Part shown: piece by piece, positions 38,280-46,464 of the stretch
How the letters are laid out: the number at the start of each line of letters is the position of its first letter
How positions within the stretch are numbered: the first letter of the stretch is position 1
From: Hippasteria phrygiana
Taxonomy: Eukaryota; Echinodermata; Asteroidea; Valvatida; Goniasteridae
DNA length: 64,000 nt
Reading direction: 5' to 3'
NCBI GenBank assembly: GCA_037893225.1
Contig: JAZGUH010000729.1
Coordinates: 64,501-128,500, forward strand
The notes under the pieces: model-generated
The model's database searches: none
Seen by the model: the letters and a program-made list of their open reading frames with translations, nothing else
Told to the model about the DNA's origin: nothing
Program-made: the position numbers and the translations under genes

Positions 38280-39985
38280 AAAGGAATTGTATAAAACGGG
38301 CACCTCTGGAGTACATGCGGGCACCGGTTTGGTCCTTAAAGTGAAAAAAAGAAAATGTATAAAACGGGCACCATTTGAGTACAGGCGGGCACCGGTTGGG
38401 TAGTGAAAAAAAAGAAGTATAAAACGGGCACCTCTGGAGTACAGGCGGGCACCGGTTGGGTAGTGAAAAAATGAAATGTATCAAACGGCCACCTCTGGAG
38501 TACAGGCGGGCACCGGTTGGGTATTGAAAAAAAAAAGTATAAAACGGGCACCTCTGGGGTACAGGCGGCCACCGGTTGGGTGGTGAAAGAAAAGAAGTAT
38601 AAAACGGGCACCTCTGGAGTACATGCGGGCACCGGTTTGGTCCTTAAAGTGAAAAAAAGAAAATGTATAAAACGGGCACCATTTGAGTACAGGCGGGCAC
38701 CGGTTGGGTATTGAAAAAAAAAAGTATAAAACGGGCACCTCTGGGGTACAGGCGGCCACCGGTTGGGTGGTGAAAGAAAAGAAGTATAAAACGGGCACCT
38801 CTGGAGTACATGCGGGCACCGGTTTGGTCCTTAAAGTGAAAAAAAGAAAATGTATAAAACGGGCACCATTTGAGTACAGGCGGGCACCGGTTGGGTAGTG
38901 AAAAAAGAATTGTATAAAACGGGCACCGCTTGGGTGGTGAAAAAAGAAATGTATAAAACGGGCACCATTGAAGTACAGGCGGGCACCGTTTAGGTAGTGA
39001 AAAAAAAGAAGTATAAAACGGGCACCACTAATCTTGAGTACAGGCGGGCACCGGTAGGGTAGTGAAAAAGAAAAAATATAAAACGGCCACCTCTGGAGTA
39101 CATGCGGGCACCGGTTGGGTACTAAAAGTGAAAAAAAGAAATATATGAAACGGGCATCCTTGAAGTACAGGCGGGCACCGGTTGGGTATTGAAAAAAAAA
39201 AGTATAAAACGGGCACCTCTGGAGTACATGCGGGCACCGGTTTGGTCCTTAAAGTGAAAAAAAGAAAATGTATAAAACGGGCACCATTTGAGTACAGGCG
39301 GGCACCGGTTGGGTAGTGAAAAAAGAAATGTATAAAACGGGCACCATTGAAGTACAGGCGGGCACCGTTTAGGTAGTGAAAAAAAAGAAGTATAAAACGG
39401 GCACCACTAATCTTGAGTACAGGCGGGCACCGGTAGGGTAGTGAAAAAGAAAAAATATAAAACGGCCACCTCTGGAGTACATGCGGGCACCGGTTGGGTA
39501 CTAAAAGTGAAAAAAAAGAAATATATGAAACGGGCATCCTTGAAGTACAGGCGGGCACCGGTTGGGTAGTGAAAAATAAGAAGTATAAAACGGGCACCTC
39601 TGGAGTACAGGCGGGCACCGGTTGGGTAGTGAAAAAAGAAAAGTAAAAAACGGGCACCTCTGAAGTACAGGCGGGCACCGGTTGGGTGGTGAAAAATAAA
39701 GAAATATAAAACGGGCACCATTTGAGTACAGGCGGGCACCGGTTGGGTAGTGAAAAAAACAAAAGTATAAAACGGGCACCATTTGAGTACAGGCGAGTAC
39801 AGGTTGGGTAGTGAAAAAAAAGAAGTATCAAACGGGCACCTCTGGAGTATAGGCGGTCACCGGTTGGGTAGTGAAAAACGAAATGTATAAAACGGGCACC
39901 ATTTGAGTACAGGCTGGCACCGGTTGGGTAGTGAAAAAATGAAATGTATCAAACGGCCATCTCTGGAGTACAGGCGGGCACCGGT
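38280..39985 (+). repeat. Degenerate right edge of the satellite array
   Basis: Monomers here are diverged and of uneven length. Some contain an extra segment (GGTTTGGTCCTTAAAGTG), others an insert CACTAATCTTGAG, and one near 38930 is truncated. Two local duplications are visible: a ~186-bp block (GTACATGCGGGCACC at about 38620 and 38808) and a ~376-bp block (the CACTAATCTTGAG unit near 39025 and 39401). The last recognisable piece ends in GCACCGGT at 39985. Divergent outer monomers next to a homogeneous interior are the usual mark of an array end. Confidence 0.85.
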
Positions 39986-39989
39986 ACGT

Positions 39990-41300
39990 ATCCAGTGTAC
40001 ACAAACCATCTCAAACGCCACAGGTCGATTGGTGTTTTCTGCCGCCCAACAAATGATATCGTTGGAAAATTCGGCAATTTCAAACCGCACTCACTTCAAC
40101 AATCATTGTTTTATGCTGAGGTTCGTCCATGAGAAGTCAAAAATTATTCAGTTTTTTTTCCCCAGCAAAAACAAGACTCTCTGCACTATATGCCATGTAC
40201 AGAAACCATCTCAAACGCCGCAGGTTGATTTGTGTTTCTACCGCCCCACATGTGATATCGTTTTAAATTTGGACACTTTCATACTGTGGTTCGTCCATTT
40301 GAGGGCAGAAATTATTAAGCTATTTATTTACTGTGGAAAACAAGTTTATATCCCTAATGCGCCACAGGTCGATTTATAATGGGCTCCAATCGAGACCTCG
40401 TCCTTGCTATTTATGTCAATAAAGACGAATAATCTCAGGAACCATGACAGTATGGGAACTTTGTGCTCTATTACAATGTAGTTTGTGGTCAGTTTAGATT
40501 GTTCCCACAATGAGACGATATTTATAGACACTGGAAACGCGACTTAATCGTCTCAAACGCTACAGGTCGACTCGCAAAATTCAGAGTTTAAAGCCATAAT
40601 GAAATGAAAAGAAATTCAGGAAAAGCTGATTTTTTATAAAACGGCAAGCACGGTGACCATTCTGACAGAAAATTTTGAAATAAGTTGCAAATTTAGTGGC
40701 TATTTCAATTTATCCCATCCCCCGCTGCACTCTGGGCGCTTTCCAATCTGTGCCATTTATTTCACAGCGCCCTCAACGGCAAGCGCATCGATGTATAATG
40801 TCCATCTCAAACGCCACAGGTCGATCTATTTTCCAAAACCCCACACAGGATATCGTTGTATATTTCGGCAATTTCAAACCGCACTCACTGCAACAATCAT
40901 TGTTTAATACTGAGTGTTGTCCATCGGACGGTAGAAATTTTTCTTCTTCTGTTTTCCGTCAAAAAATAGTGGACTTGTTGCACTTGTTGCAAGCACTGTA
41001 CATTTGCACTATGTATCTAGTGTATAGAAACCATCTCAAACGCCACAGGTCGATTGGGCAATTTCAAACAATTTCAAACAATCATTGTTTCATACTGAGG
41101 TTCGTCTATGAAAAGGCAGAAATTAATCGGCTTTTTTTCCGATCTAAAACAAGACTCTCTGCACTGTGTGCCATGTACAGAAACCATCTCAAACGACACA
41201 CGGTCTATTTAGAATTACATGTAAACGCTTTGCTGTATATTATTCCATAACCATCACGTGTAGACGACATTATAAACGCCACAGGGTTGGTTTTTATGTT
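39990..41300 (+). repeat. Family of diverged ~150-230-bp direct repeats between array and gene
   Basis: A core ATCTCAAACGCCACAGGTCG recurs in the same orientation near 40010, 40205 (GCCGCAGG), 40547 (shorter), 40804, 41033 and 41184 (degenerate). Each is followed by related sequence such as GATATCGTT, TTTCAAACCGCACTCA, CAACAATCATTGTTT and ACTGAGGTTCGTCCAT, and some by ACAAGACTCTCTGCACT before the next core. The spacing varies from about 150 to 340 bp and copies are eroded. It shares no sequence with the 60-bp monomer. No gene is supported; the small reading frames here are not conserved between repeat copies. Confidence 0.7.
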
Positions 41301-41639
41301 GCTCCTTAAAAAAAAGACAACAGCGTATAATTAACAGAAACGATAATTGTCATAAAAATGTTTGCACTGCAAAACACAAACCCCACCGTCTACTCAAAAG
41401 AGAAATAAACACGCAAATAACGAGGCATGCAACATCATCAACCAATGGCTGTTGAATGACTGATCAAGTCTAATCCAGACTCGCAAGGCGCCCTCTTCTG
41501 ATCTAAAGTTTAATACCGCATTTTGTCAACAAAGTTTCGGCGTCTGACAATGACATGTCTGCCGGCTAGGTACACCAATTTGTCCTGGTTTATCAGCGAA
41601 ACTTACACGATTATACGGTATTAAAATTTGTAATCATCG
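41301..41639 (+). other. Upstream region of the kelch gene
   Basis: This 340-base stretch between the diverged repeats and the start codon at 41640 should contain the promoter and 5' UTR of the kelch gene. I see no convincing TATA box and no repeats. CpG content rises slightly toward 41460-41570, which fits a TATA-less promoter, but no specific element can be supported. Confidence 0.3.
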
Positions 41640-41910
41640 ATGGCATTAAGATGCTCCAAAGTAGACATTTCGGGTGTTGTTCCTCCGGTCCGAACGAACC
41701 ACGCCAGTGCGTTTTCTGACGGTAAATTGTTCGTCTACGGAGGAAACGGGGAGAGCAAATGCAGCAATTGTCTTGGCGATTTGTGGATGTTGGATACGTC
41801 TGTAATGACCTGGTCACAACCCGAAACAACGGGGGAGAGACCTGGGCTAAGATGTCATCATACAATGAATGTCGTACAAGGGAAAGTGTGGGTATTTGGA
41901 GGATGGACAG
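41640..41910 (+). CDS. KLHDC9: KLHDC9-like exon 1
   Basis: Encodes residues 1-90 plus the first base of codon 91, ending GGATGGACAG before the donor GTAGGC. It holds the first kelch blade and the beginning of the second (VWVFGGWT). Confidence 0.8.
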
Positions 41911-43397
41911 GTAGGCCTATAAACAACATTGAGATTTTGAATACAACTTCGGCCTAGTTAGAAATGTAGCCAATATTTACTATTAATAATCTGTTGATAT
42001 ATCAATCATGGAGGAAGGTGTTCCTTCCTCAATGGAACTTTATATAAAAAGGAAAGTTTATTATTATAACAGTGGTAATGTTGTAGTCTATTTAAATTGA
42101 ATGGCCCGCCAGGTGCCGGCTCGGGTGTCTTTTGTTATTCTTTTAAATAGTCAGCCAGGTGCTGACTTACGCAAGACTAGATGTCTTGCTATTGTAGACT
42201 ATTTAGATAAAGTTGCTGGCCAGGTGCTGCCATGCGTATAGACAAGGTGTCTTACATTCCAAAGATTTTTACTATACCATAAAAGACTGTGGTTGGCTAG
42301 ACTCGGCCTCTTTCCCTCCTGCGCTCTTGTTGAAGTGCCAGTGCTGTACTAAAGCCGAGCTTCGATGTCACGTCGCCGTGGTGTAACCATTTGGCAGTAG
42401 CATACAGCTAAGGGTGTGTCACGGGGACGTGACATACTGGTTATTTCGTCGAGGCATTTTTTGTCATAATTGTTAAACCATTGATCATGTTTCAGTTGTG
42501 ATTTGTTCTGGTACATGTATTAAATAAAAACGACGAATAACGTTACTTGTTCTCTTTCTTTAAAGTCATCGCACGTGTATATTAACCAATTTACAATACC
42601 AAAGTTAAAGGCCCCAAATAGGGCAAATTATATTCATTTAATAGTTGCACTCCCACAGTAACAATTGGTATGTGTTCTTGTTTTGCTTTACAGGCAAGAG
42701 GCGGTGTAATTTTCTGCACTGTCTTGATCTTGCCTCTTGGAAATGGACGGACTGCACAGCCAGAATGTCACCAGTGGATACTCACTCGAGCCATGCATCA
42801 GCCGTCCTTGATGACCATACGATCCTTGTGATTGGCCGAGGGGAAACAGGGACTCATGCCAAGTATGGTTGTAACATTGACTATCTGGACACTCGGACGC
42901 TCAAATGGACCACATACCCAGGGAGTATGATATCACGTGCTGGACACACGGTGACATTCGTTCCAAGTGTATCAACCAGACATGCTTTTGTGTACGGCGG
43001 CCGCCAACGACTTGAATCTGAGCATATTGTCTGCAAAGTCGAACATCCCCTCCCATCTTTTTATTCTGCAGGTTTTCCCGAATCGTTGTTGAAAAACGGG
43101 AGAACAGTTGAAATGCCCCCGGGAAGGAGTTACCACAGCGCAGTTGATGTCACTGGAGTTACTGTCATCTATGGAGGCTTCATACAAGGGAAGTCAGTCA
43201 GAGGGTTGCTGGATGGGGTCAATGAACTCTACCTCCATGATGGAAGGAACAGGGCGTGGCTGGTACCAGATATGAAAGGAGACTGGCCACAGAGAGCAGG
43301 ACACATAATGGCACAGACGGGGGACAACAGCATTCTTGTGTTTGGGGGTGAACATTCTGGGAGGCAGTATAATGACGTTCATGTTATCACGTGGTGA
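41640..43397 (+). CDS. KLHDC9: Kelch domain-containing protein 9-like (KLHDC9), two coding exons
   Basis: Joining 41640-41910 to 42694-43397 (phase-1 GT-AG intron) gives a 324-residue protein, close to the ~350 residues of vertebrate KLHDC9. Kelch blades show as double-glycine turns at residues 34-35 (FVYGG), 87-88 (VWVFGG), 192-193 (FVYGG), 251-252 (VIYGG) and 308-309 (LVFGG), each with downstream Tyr/Trp positions. The segment around residues 136-155 (VIGRGETGTHAKYGCNI) resembles the KLHDC9-specific insert, and NELYLHD and NDVHVITW end blades. The protein is predicted to be a cytosolic beta-propeller that binds a partner protein; its biochemical role is not established. The start is the first in-frame ATG of the exon, and the ~90-residue first exon matches the expected N-terminus in length. 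No BTB or F-box domain is present. A generic kelch protein is the alternative. Confidence 0.82.
41911..42693 (+). other. KLHDC9-like intron with a possible solo LTR
   Basis: The intron is 783 bases, GTAGGC to TTTACAG. Inside are a perfect hairpin (GAGGAAGG at 42011-42018 with CCTTCCTC at 42023-42030), TATATAAAAA at 42041, three copies of GCCAGGTGC(C/T)G near 42107, 42153 and 42218, a second hairpin (TGTCACG at 42417-42423 with CGTGACA at 42428-42434) and AATAAA at 42523. The order TATA, body, AATAAA resembles a solo LTR or short retroelement of about 0.5 kb. I cannot find a clear target-site duplication, so this remains a suggestion. Confidence 0.35.
42694..43397 (+). CDS. KLHDC9: KLHDC9-like exon 2 (terminal coding exon)
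   Basis: Begins after TTTACAG. The first two bases complete the Gly-91 codon (G|GC), and the frame runs through GKRRCNFLHCLDLASWKW to ...NDVHVITW and a TGA at 43395-43397. It contains the remaining kelch blades. Confidence 0.82.
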
Positions 43398-43814
43398 TAT
43401 TGATTCAGAAACAAATATTCAGTTTTAAGAAAGTATGTGGAAATCGTCCGAAATATATACTGTTTTCAAAAAGACTTTTATTCATTCTTAGATCTTGGAG
43501 GCAGTTCAGTTATTTCTATGTTATCGCGAGCTGATACTGCCTTAATGATTCCGAGTAATAAGTTCTTGCCAATCATCTGAAATACCTTCCATTATCCAGA
43601 AGTTTTGAATTTTCATTGACCCATTCTATCTCAGACGTGTCACCTACTTTTAAATCATTATCCAGTGTATACCAGGCTGTGTGGATGGACCCAAATTCTA
43701 TGGGATCTGAAGGTCAATTGTGTGTCAGTTATATGGCACTGAGGAATAATGGCTGCTTTGTTACCGTTTTGGTTTTTCTTTTTAAATTAAATTTTGAAAC
43801 ACATACGCCTATTG

Positions 43815-43820
43815 AATAAA
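43815..43820 (+). terminator. Candidate polyadenylation signal of the KLHDC9-like gene
   Basis: AATAAA lies 418 bases after the stop codon in an A/T-rich stretch, which would make a 3' UTR of roughly 440 bases. It is the first good match on the + strand after the stop. Cleavage position is unknown. Confidence 0.4.
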
Positions 43821-45535
43821 ACTTGATTCAGTTATCTACTAGAATAACTCGGAGAATAATAATGTTTTTGTGGATATGCTAACTCAAGATTTTATTTATT
43901 GGAAGTACATATATAAGTAGGTACGTTTGGAAATGAGAAAAAATACATTATAATTTGAAAATGAAACTTCTTGTCATATTCTGGTTTTTGGGGTTAAATT
44001 GTATTGGAAAGTTTTGGGTCGACGTGACTGCAACTAATAAGGAACAGATTCTAAATTTTCCCTCAGAGGGGTGCCATGAAATAATGATTGGCGACTTTTT
44101 GGGAATTATTGGGGGTTTTTTTATTCATAAAAGTAAAGCTTTTGAGAAGGATTCTTCTCGGATTGAAATGTCAGGCCGTCTTAACTTTTATCAGAAAATT
44201 AAAGTTATAAAGCATTGCAACTTGCCCACCGTCGTTATTTGATAATTAAGTATCACTCTTCCGTCAAACTTTGAAAGGAGAGAGAGAAAAACAAAATTTA
44301 AATGCCACATCCTGGAAACTTTGTGTATCGTCTGAATGTATTAGTTATTCATTAGAATGCTGTTTATAGAGGCATTCATACAGTTCCTATCTTTTGATTA
44401 TTATTTTGGTCTCCTTAAAGACCATCAAAAATTGCATATGCCGACGATATTTCACGTCGTCATTGCGGGGTATTGGGATAAGTTTTCAACTAGCAATAAT
44501 CGCACCTCGGGTAAACCTCATTGGTTACGATATCGCCTCTGCGCAAAGATAACTTCACTAAGCCTCAATTCTGAGGGATCATGTTGGACGTGCCACATCA
44601 TACACACGGTAACTAATGAGCTATCTACGCGGAACGGGTGCAATGCCCCTCCCCACACAAAAAAAACGGGGTGATACCACTTTCCAGAATCTTTTGCGTG
44701 CGCAACAATAGACGATCATTTTTTGCAAGCTTTCAGGTCATGTAATAAGTGTGCAAAATGAGAAAAAAAAACATCACATTAAGTTAATCGTACGTGGCCT
44801 ACGTCGATACATGGAGACTGATCAGTGACTAACAGAGCAGACCACAAAACATTAATAGCGACCTCTATTGATCAGAAAAATTACGCTTACCAATTTTGAC
44901 GCTGGTAATCATCCTACACATAGTATTTACTTAGTAAATGGACCGGGTGCCAACGTTTTCGAACGTCAGCTCATTGCGACAGCTACCCAAACTTCATATA
45001 ATTATATACAATACAAATAATGAAAGGCGCCTGTCTATTTTGTATGTATCGTGCACATGCGCACCACGTCATTCGCGTCGACGAGTTTTCTGTGCACGCA
45101 AGATTTACCACCGGTGCAGTGCCAGTGTGTCAAAAATCTGTCATCGGTTTTCCTTTTTTTCAAAGGGGATGCTTAGTTGACTTGAAAAGTTGAAGCAAGT
45201 AACAAGTAAGTACAATGTCTAGATTATGTGGCTAATAAAAAGTATTTAATTCGTTATTTTGTTTGCGATAGGCTAACCGTAAACGTCAGAAATTAATCAG
45301 ATGGGATATTTTATTAATTATTAATATTATTGATAAACTGTGCTGTGAGTGAGAATGCGGACATGAACAGATGAACTCTAACGTTAACTTATGTACGTGT
45401 CAGAACATGTACACGTAACTTTCTTCTGTATTAAAAGCCACTCATCTGAACACCAGTTCAGATACTAAAGATTAGTAGTGTGGCACTACCATTGTTGTCT
45501 GACAATGGTGTACCAGTCAATAAATTAAATGGAGT
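43821..45535. other. Intergenic region between the kelch gene and GBF1
   Basis: No conserved coding sequence is recognisable. A 95-codon frame at 43955-44242 begins with a hydrophobic stretch but has no other gene-like character. Around 45050-45130 the sequence becomes CpG-rich (CATGCGCACCACGTC, then CGCGTCGACGAG), and a consensus donor (AA followed by GTAAGT at 45206-45211) follows. This could be a GBF1 promoter and non-coding first exon, with an acceptor near 46289 (TATTTTCAG), but the evidence is only positional. Confidence 0.3.
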
Positions 45536-45569
45536 CAGCGGCGGCGGAACACTTCTTTTTAGTGGGGTG

Positions 45570-45600
<31 letters not shown>

Positions 45601-45692
45601 AACGCAGCACTGTTGCTATGTTTTTCTTTATGCGGAACTGCCAAAAGTGGGGGGGTCATTGCCCCCCTGGCCCCCATGTTCCGCTGCCAGTG
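45536..45692 (+). mobile_element. hAT-type MITE, 157 bp, with exact 8-bp target-site duplication
   Basis: The element starts CAGCGGCGGAACAC and ends GTTCCGCTGCCAGTG, whose reverse complement CACTGGCAGCGGAAC pairs with the start. Both sides carry the identical octamer AATGGAGT (45528-45535 and 45693-45700), the duplication size of hAT transposons. Inside are a run of 30 G (45569-45598) and a G7/C6 inverted pair (45649-45667). It has no coding capacity. Confidence 0.88.
45569..45598 (+). repeat. Homopolymer of 30 G inside the MITE
   Basis: Thirty consecutive G follow AGTGGGGT. Such a tract can form G-quadruplexes and is prone to slippage and sequencing error, so its exact length should not be trusted. 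Confidence 0.9.
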
Positions 45693-45700
45693 AATGGAGT

Positions 45701-46344
45701 CAAGACTGTTTGTGGAAAAATCTACAGTAGTTTACTTTTTAGTACTACTTTACAATACTATCCGAATAGGAAAAATAAGCTACTTTTGCAATAGGACTTA
45801 GTCTGAGTAACCATGGTTACTTGGACCCTTTATCTCCTTTTTTAACATTTGGACATGATCTGGCAATAGTGGGGTCCAAGGCAAATGTGCGCTCGGGATT
45901 GGTATCTAAAAAAATATGTCCGAAGACCGGTCAAGACCCAACAAAAACATTACATTTCACACAACGGCCACCAAAATACTAGATTATAGATACGCCACCT
46001 GAGATACAAGTAGAGTTCACTTCCATAAAATAAAAATCTTACGTACATATCACTGAATGTCAAGAAGGCTGTACTTCCCTTCAATAAAATAAAAATTGTG
46101 AAATTGGTTATTTTTTTAATTACCTTGTTTACAAAATTCTTGTTTCCTGATTTCTTTTCTAGATTCATGATGGATAAATGGGCCATGAAGAATCCCGATG
46201 TCTAAAAGTTACCTATTCATAACAAGCTTAAACAAGGAAAAAAAGAGGATTTTTCCTAAGCCCTCTTTCGTGCAACGATTATTTTCAGATATCAAAAGCA
46301 GTTAAGATATATCTATTTGATCTGATCCCATCACCATTACTACC
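45701..46344. other. GBF1 upstream region
   Basis: A/T-rich sequence before the GBF1 start codon. Two similar segments sharing TAAAATAAAAAT (around 46027 and 46087) form a short imperfect direct repeat. TATTTTCAG near 46289 could be a 3' splice site for the exon that carries the start codon. No TATA box or other control element can be supported. Confidence 0.3.
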
Positions 46345-46464
46345 ATGGCAACAGCGCCGAAGATCCACCCTCCCACTAACAGTGTCTACATTGTCCAAGG
46401 GGAGATGCTGTTGGTTTCCACGGCAATGAGGCGGAGTTCAAGATGGACATCTCATTTGCCTCAG
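46345..46464 (+). CDS. GBF1: GBF1 coding exon 1 (residues 1-40)
   Basis: Starts ATGGCAACAGCG and ends CCTCAG before GTAAAT, phase 0. Codes for [20 protein letters not shown] and the ARW-like [10 protein letters not shown]. The first dozen residues are longer than the vertebrate start, so an internal start is unlikely but not excluded. Confidence 0.85.

Larger units (their letters stand above)
1856..39985 (+). repeat. 60-bp satellite/minisatellite array, ~38 kb, ~630 head-to-tail monomers
   Basis: Every row shows the same unit in one orientation with a period of 60 bp (59-63 depending on A-tract length). Type A runs GAAATG, TATAAAACGGGCACC, ATTTGAGTACAGGC, then GGGCACCGGTTGGGTAGTG and an A-tract. 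Type B has AAGAAG in front and TCTGGAGTATAGGC in the middle. A and B mostly alternate, giving a 120-bp dimer. Each monomer holds GGGCACC twice, one ACCGGT palindrome, one TATAAAA and three CpGs. Rarer marker variants (CAAAAGTTTAAAAC; TATCAAACGGCC; GGGCAGTATTTG; TAGTGGAGAAAA; ATAGTCGGGC; TTGAGAATAGG) recur at fixed distances and reveal higher-order units. No gene is supported inside. The + strand unit lacks TTA, CTA and TCA, so all three minus frames stay open; the resulting repetitive, Phe/Pro-rich products are artefacts. Confidence 0.97.

Noticed and set aside
38215..38898. Short plus-strand frames at the degenerate array edge
   Set aside because: They are translations of diverged satellite monomers that lost the plus-strand stops; they are not conserved between adjacent units.
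1856..39985. CRISPR array
   Set aside because: The repeats are contiguous with no unique spacers, the context is eukaryotic, and no cas genes are present.
43955..44242. 95-codon frame with a hydrophobic N-terminus, possible secreted peptide
   Set aside because: No homology recognised and no splice or polyadenylation context; A/T-rich intergenic DNA gives frames of this size by chance.
45480..45794. 104-codon glycine-rich protein
   Set aside because: The glycine run is the 30-G homopolymer inside a MITE.
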